Shown: piece by piece, positions 59,988 to 64,000 of the stretch | Layout of the letters: each line of letters opens with the position of its first letter | Numbering within the stretch: the stretch's first letter is position 1 | Assembly: GCA_018398585.1 (NCBI GenBank) | Contig: JAGTTD010000001.1 | Location: 32,996,438-33,060,437 of the forward strand | DNA: 64,000 nucleotides | Source of the DNA: Simmondsia chinensis | Taxonomy: Eukaryota > Streptophyta > Magnoliopsida > Caryophyllales > Simmondsiaceae | Direction of reading: 5' to 3' | Made by a program: the position numbers and the translations under genes | Notes under the pieces: model-generated | What the model was told of the DNA's origin: nothing | Seen by the model: only the letters and a program-made list of their open reading frames with translations | The model's database searches: none

Positions 59988-60970
59988 CTACCCTTCTTCA
60001 GGGAAAATTAATTCCCTTACCTCAATGGCATCTTGAACTACATTTTTGAATATTATGCAGTTCTTCGTTGAGTAAGTGAACGAATAATGCCATTTATAGT
60101 ATACCTTCCCCTTCAGTGTATTAGGTTCAGGTTTCCTATATTTCCCCCCAATCTTGAGCATACTATTTACCTTAAGCCAGTCAAATACAATGTCGGCTCT
60201 CAAGAGGTCAAATGAGTACTTTCTCAAGTCTTGGGACTAGTTTGACTTCCTGCTTTAATATCCTTCTTTATCAAAGGACTACAAACCATAGGAGGTCCTT
60301 TGACGTATTCAGCAACGTCAATTTCATATAGAGGATCTTCTTCCTCGTCAATCAGATCATATTTGCCGGTTTGATGCACGCTATTTTTCTTGAGTATTTC
60401 CTCTTTCAAGGCAGCCTCATACCTAGAAGCATACTCTACCAACTGAAGGAGAGTTGTGAAGTTTGAGCCTTCAAACTTCTTCTATAACCCAAAATCCAAG
60501 CCTTTTAAAGCCAACTTGGCATACTCTACCTCAGGGAGGGCCACTGTGCATTCTAACCTAGCTCTTTTAAATCGATTAATATAACGATCTATGGATTCAC
60601 TTAGCTTTTGTCTCATTCGAGCAAAGTCTAATATAGATGTTCCTAGTTCCATTCTTGGAATTTGGGCTTGAAATTATCTAGCCATGTCATCCCAATTGTA
60701 AATGAAATTAGGTGGTAAAATGATGTACCACTGAAAGGCAGCCCCTGTTAAAGAATTGGGGAATGGCCTAAATTTCAAGTATGGGTTGTCAGTTGCTTCC
60801 TTGCATTGGTAGTTGAATCTTGCCAAATACTCGAGAACAAATACATTCCCTTCTCCTGGAAAGAGGGTAAACCTGGGGGTCTTATGTCCTTGAGGGAAAG
60901 GGTAGTCCTTGTCAATATAGTTAGGGTATGGTTTACTATACGTGGGTTATTTGACCCTTGTCAGGCCTGG
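59988..60970 (-). pseudogene. Ty3/gypsy H gag
   Basis: Minus strand, largely in one frame from about 60970 to 60226. It begins 'PQGHKTPRFTLFPGEGNVFV', then 'EYLARFNYQC', 'FPNSLTGAAFQWYIILPPN', 'DFARMRQKLSESIDRYINRF' and 'LPEVEYAKLALKGLDFGL'. This is the retrotransposon gag domain of Tat-type plant gypsy elements. After a stop at 60226 a second piece (60227-59988) holds a knuckle-like 'YKWHYSFTYSTKNCIIFKN'. A few stops (in the WDDMAR and LDFGL regions) break it. Confidence 0.88.
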
Positions 60971-62384
60971 TCCATAAATCTGCTTAATAAGGGCAGCCAA
61001 TTGGTCTTGGAGGGGTAGGTTTGGCACATTGTTATGCGCCTATCACTGCCCTCCAAGGGGTTGAGGACCTTAAGGGGGATCTGTAGGATACCCCTGGGCT
61101 CCCACAACATTGGATGTGGGAACGAATTTTGTCCCATATATGCACGATATATAGTAACCCCCTTGATCATTCTAGCCGTATGGTTGTTTGGCCATGACGT
61201 ATGTACTAACAGACCCTTGGATATGTGGCATGGCTAAAGGCACACCTTCATTAAGAGGCTATGGGGACATCCTTTCCTGATCAATCCCTAAGGTCTAATC
61301 TTGAGTACGCAGGAAGTTAGCTTGCACCCCCAATCTCATATGTGGAAGGAGGCCTAGGACGAGGACATTGGTCCCAACATTAGGAACTTGCCCCTGCACA
61401 CTACTCCGAGGCTCTAACTAGGCCTCGTGGCAGCCTCTCCAGCATGAGGAGGGTATGGATAGTTGTGCCCCCCATTGAGGGATAGGTGTAACCTTAACAT
61501 TGGCGTTGAGGACCCTTGCGGTCAAGTATACCTTTGTTCAAAGGGCCAGCAACCCCATAGTTCATGATGTCATTCCTATGGCTAGAATCCAAGTGAGTTG
61601 CACCTCGGCTAGCAATAGTTGGATTCCCCGTTCTCTTAGGGATTGCATTATCAGCTTGAGCCACTGGCATTCGTGAGCTCAAAGGAACGTCACGAGGATA
61701 CCTAGTGGGAATTTAGGAAGGAGGAATAGGCCTTAACTGCATTATGTCCTCTCTAACGGCTTGGACTAAGCCATTATGAGTCTTACCTTGCTTGACCAAG
61801 ATAGGCTCAACTTATTGTATGTCTTGCTACGTCCTTAGCTATAAGGGTAGTTGTGGAAGACATGGTTGAGTTCATTTCAACCAATACTCTATCGGCTTTC
61901 TTATGAAGTCTTTCATTCATTCAGGTCCCAACGCCATTGATGATAGCTCTTATTGCAGCTAAATTTTTCATGTTGAAACGCTATAGTACGCTCTGTTTCA
62001 ACGCATTGCTTTTCATCGATCGCTTCCATGGTTCAAGCATTTAATCAACGAGTTCCATCTAACATTTAAGCATTGCCATGAAACTCTTTTGATAATAGCC
62101 ATCAAGCCAATACGCTTGTCTTTTGAGATGTCCTCATCACCTCTGCGTTCGTTGTAACCGTTGTGGCTTGTTTCATCCCCTCATGATACAGGGCTTTGTT
62201 CTAGAGGGTGCTCGAATGGAGACCTGATCAAGGCTAACCCTTTGGGTTCCTCAAGTTCATCTGCACTAGATCTTTTAGTTCTCACCATTGGTGAATGGTT
62301 TGAGACTACATTTTGATAATCCACGATGGGGTTAAAGACAATTACGTCTTGAGTTAAGCCTCACACTGTGGTCGCCAAAAGGCA
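60971..62384 (-). mobile_element. Gypsy H leader and gag N-terminal part
   Basis: Minus strand, between the PBS and the gag core. Low-complexity proline- and arginine-rich traces such as 'PLSSRMPVAQADN' (61682-61494 frame) fit the variable N-terminal gag of such elements. Many stops. Confidence 0.55.
62359..62378 (-). other. PBS of gypsy H
   Basis: On the minus strand 'TTTTGGCGACCACAGTGTGA' follows the LTR end within a few bases. TTTGGCGACCAC..GTG is the usual primer-site context of Tat-type plant gypsy elements. Confidence 0.7.
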
Positions 62385-62640
62385 TGTTTGCTCCTTTTAT
62401 TTGTTAGTATGTGTGCTTGGTTGCCGTAAATACAAATCAAACAAATATGCAAAAAGGTACTTACAGCAACATGGGAGAGATTCTAAATTCTGGAATGCAC
62501 ATGTTTCACCTCGACCAATCACCTACTCAAGGTAAAAGGATGGTGCTTTGGTGAATCCGACTTCAGTTTTAAACTAATGTGGATTCCACTTATGCTCCAA
62601 GGAAGGAGACATTTTAGATATTTTTGTAGATTTTTTGATA

Positions 62641-62660
62641 TATATATATACATATATATA
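62641..62660. repeat. Short (TA)n run
   Basis: TA-rich microsatellite just upstream of the RTE insertion. Confidence 0.9.
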
Positions 62661-62684
62661 GCAGTTACAGTGATGAGGCAAAGA

Positions 62685-62979
62685 TAGGATCAGGAACGAT
62701 GTCATAAGAGGCGAATTAGGCATGACCTCCATTGAGGATAAATTAAGGGAGCAACGTTTGAGGTGGGTCGAACACGTTAGGAGGAGACGGAGCACCGCTC
62801 TGGTTAGGAGATGCGAACTTCCACATATTACGCTAGGCAGGAGAGGGAGAGGCAGGCCAAATAAGAGATGGCTGGAGACGATCAGACAAGACCTCACCCA
62901 CCTAAACCTTCTGGAGGAGATGGCCTTAGATAGAGCCCAATGGAGGGCTAGTATAGAAGTAGCAGATGTAGTGGAGTAG
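62685..62979 (+). pseudogene. RTE LINE ORF2 C-terminus
   Basis: An open frame of about 98 codons ends at a natural stop at 62979. Its motifs 'IEDKLREQRLRWVEHVRRR' and 'GRRGRGRPNKRWLETIRQDL' and the closing 'DRAQWR' are the hallmark of the C-terminal domain of plant RTE-clade non-LTR retrotransposon RTs. It lacks endonuclease and RT cores because of the 5' truncation. The surviving frame is uninterrupted, so the copy is fairly young. Confidence 0.9.
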
Positions 62980-63341
62980 AGTAGGGCAGTCCATCTTTTG
63001 TGCTATCTCGAGTGTTTTAGGCCTTTAGGGTAGGCCAGACTCGGTGCCCTAATGTACGATCTGAGCTCATGATTAACTAGCTGTTCATTGGCTTTTTTGC
63101 GATCTGCTATGTCTTTGCCTTCATTTTACCTAGCTTTGCCCTACTTACATGCTATTTGCTCTCGTGCTTCTAGGATGCCAGGCTTCATTGCTGCTGCGAG
63201 CTTTTCAGGATGGGGGTCCTCGGAAACAGCCTCTCTCTAGGCAACCCCCAGAAGGGGGAAGGCTGCGCACTTCTACCCCCCCAGACCATGCTTATGCGGG
63301 AGCCCTTAAGGCACTGGGTTGTTGCTGTTGTTGTTATTTGT
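62980..63341 (+). other. RTE LINE 3' UTR
   Basis: No coding; ends in the TTG-rich tail immediately before the 3' TSD. Confidence 0.75.
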
Positions 63342-63903
63342 AGTGATGAGGCAAAGCCCACAGACACCTTCCTTCATACACTTAAAAGTAATAAACTGGG
63401 GTAGAGATAAACTCAAGAGCTCAGCAGTCCACTCACAAGCCTGAGCCAATTAGATTTTTAGGTCTGGAACCTTTGACTTGTAATAACTCGAATGAGTTAG
63501 AATTGACAAGATTAACATGGAGTAAATAGTATCTGGGTTACTAGATGAGAACCAACGCAATCAAGGTCAAGCCTTGGTTGTAAAAGCCCTTAAAGAATAA
63601 CACAAACCTAGCAATGACATCGGTGTTAAGACAAACATAATCAAGGTCAAGCATTGGCATCTAAGCCTTAAACCAACACCTCAATTCTCAATTCATTGAT
63701 CGTAGGAACATATTAAAATAGAGAGTTCATACCTAAAACCTGAAATAATATATTGTCCTCAAGAAAGCAACACAGATGATCTACGCTCTGCTAAGTTAGC
63801 TAAGTTATGCTACTCCTAGGTAAAAAACACAATTGTGCTGTAAAGAAACTTGAAGAAGTTTGTATGGTAGTGCTAGAAACTTTACAACTATAATAGTTTA
63901 TCT

Positions 63904-63911
63904 TATTTATA
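63904..63911 (-). promoter_or_regulatory. TATA box of gypsy H LTR
   Basis: TATAAATA on the minus strand, about 0.9 kb (excluding the LINE) upstream of the LTR end. Confidence 0.5.
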
Positions 63912-64000
63912 AAAAACAGAAGTAACTGCTACATCCTATTCCTTTGGCATTTCCTTCCCACGTTTATCTCAATGCTTCTCAAACGCACTGAATGGGCATC

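Larger units (their letters stand above)
62684..63341 (+). mobile_element. 5'-truncated RTE-type LINE, 15-bp TSD
   Basis: A perfect 15-bp TSD, AGTGATGAGGCAAAG, flanks it (62669-62683 and 63342-63356). It contains the C-terminal end of a LINE RT protein and a 3' UTR ending in a TTG-rich tail ('gttgttgctgttgttgtta'), as in plant RTE elements rather than poly-A-tailed L1. Only the last 0.66 kb was copied, typical of truncated target-primed reverse transcription. Confidence 0.9.
62385..64000 (-). repeat. Gypsy H 5' LTR, partial
   Basis: Minus strand. It ends ...GAGCAAACA at 62385 and extends past the right edge. It is interrupted by an RTE LINE (62684-63341 plus TSD). A TATA box is at 63904-63911. 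A pair of near-identical phrases ('aatcaaggtcaag.cttgg' at 63560 and 63640) suggests a short internal duplication. Confidence 0.65.

Overview
This window looks like nuclear DNA from a flowering plant, probably a eudicot with a large, repeat-rich genome. The evidence is long-LTR Ty1/copia elements primed by initiator Met-tRNA (TGGTATCAGAGC), a Tat-like Ty3/gypsy gag, plant L1 and RTE LINE pieces, and hAT, CACTA-like, Mutator-like and PIF/Harbinger DNA elements. I found no intact host gene. Nearly everything is transposon, and nearly all coding sequence is decayed. Boundaries below were read from LTR ends, terminal inverted repeats and target-site duplications (TSDs) by eye.

Left half (1-40497): one deeply nested stack. 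The outer element is a minus-strand copia, F (gag-PR-INT-RT at 39914 down to 36686, RT continuing at 34472-34396). F is interrupted by a solo LTR, E (34473-36680, TSD ATATT), and by a second minus-strand copia, B (34395 to beyond the left edge). B is interrupted by copia D (29042-34231, plus strand, in B's 5' LTR), by a solo LTR S (16514-23144) in B's internal region, by a Mutator-type MITE (26183-26722, 9-bp TSD), and by copia A (plus strand, left edge to 14607) in B's 3' LTR. S contains a PIF/Harbinger element (16998-17999, TSD TTA) and a deleted gypsy-like element (18505-22210). A contains a CACTA-like element (2422-10908). That in turn holds a hAT element (2850-4060, 8-bp TSD) and a small young LTR retrotransposon, R (7237-10126, TSD ATTTC). 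A's 3' LTR also holds a GC-rich inverted-repeat element.

The most interesting object is R. It has no RT or integrase. Its only long ORF (7793-9580, 595 codons) begins with an RRM very like the second RRM of plant polypyrimidine-tract-binding proteins. Both of its LTRs carry a roughly 100-nt CU-rich tract, the type of RNA such proteins bind. A self-recognition system is an attractive but untested idea.

Right half (40498-64000): anonymous AT-rich DNA is interrupted by a decayed minus-strand copia, I (41579-49059, TSD TATTG). An L1 LINE fragment (ORF1 plus the start of the endonuclease) is split cleanly by a full-length plus-strand copia, G (50593-59184, TSD GATGG), which has 2.2-kb LTRs and a leader with seven double-hairpin repeats. 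The right end is the gag, leader, PBS and partial 5' LTR of a minus-strand Ty3/gypsy element, H. A 5'-truncated RTE LINE (62684-63341, 15-bp TSD) has inserted into the LTR of H.
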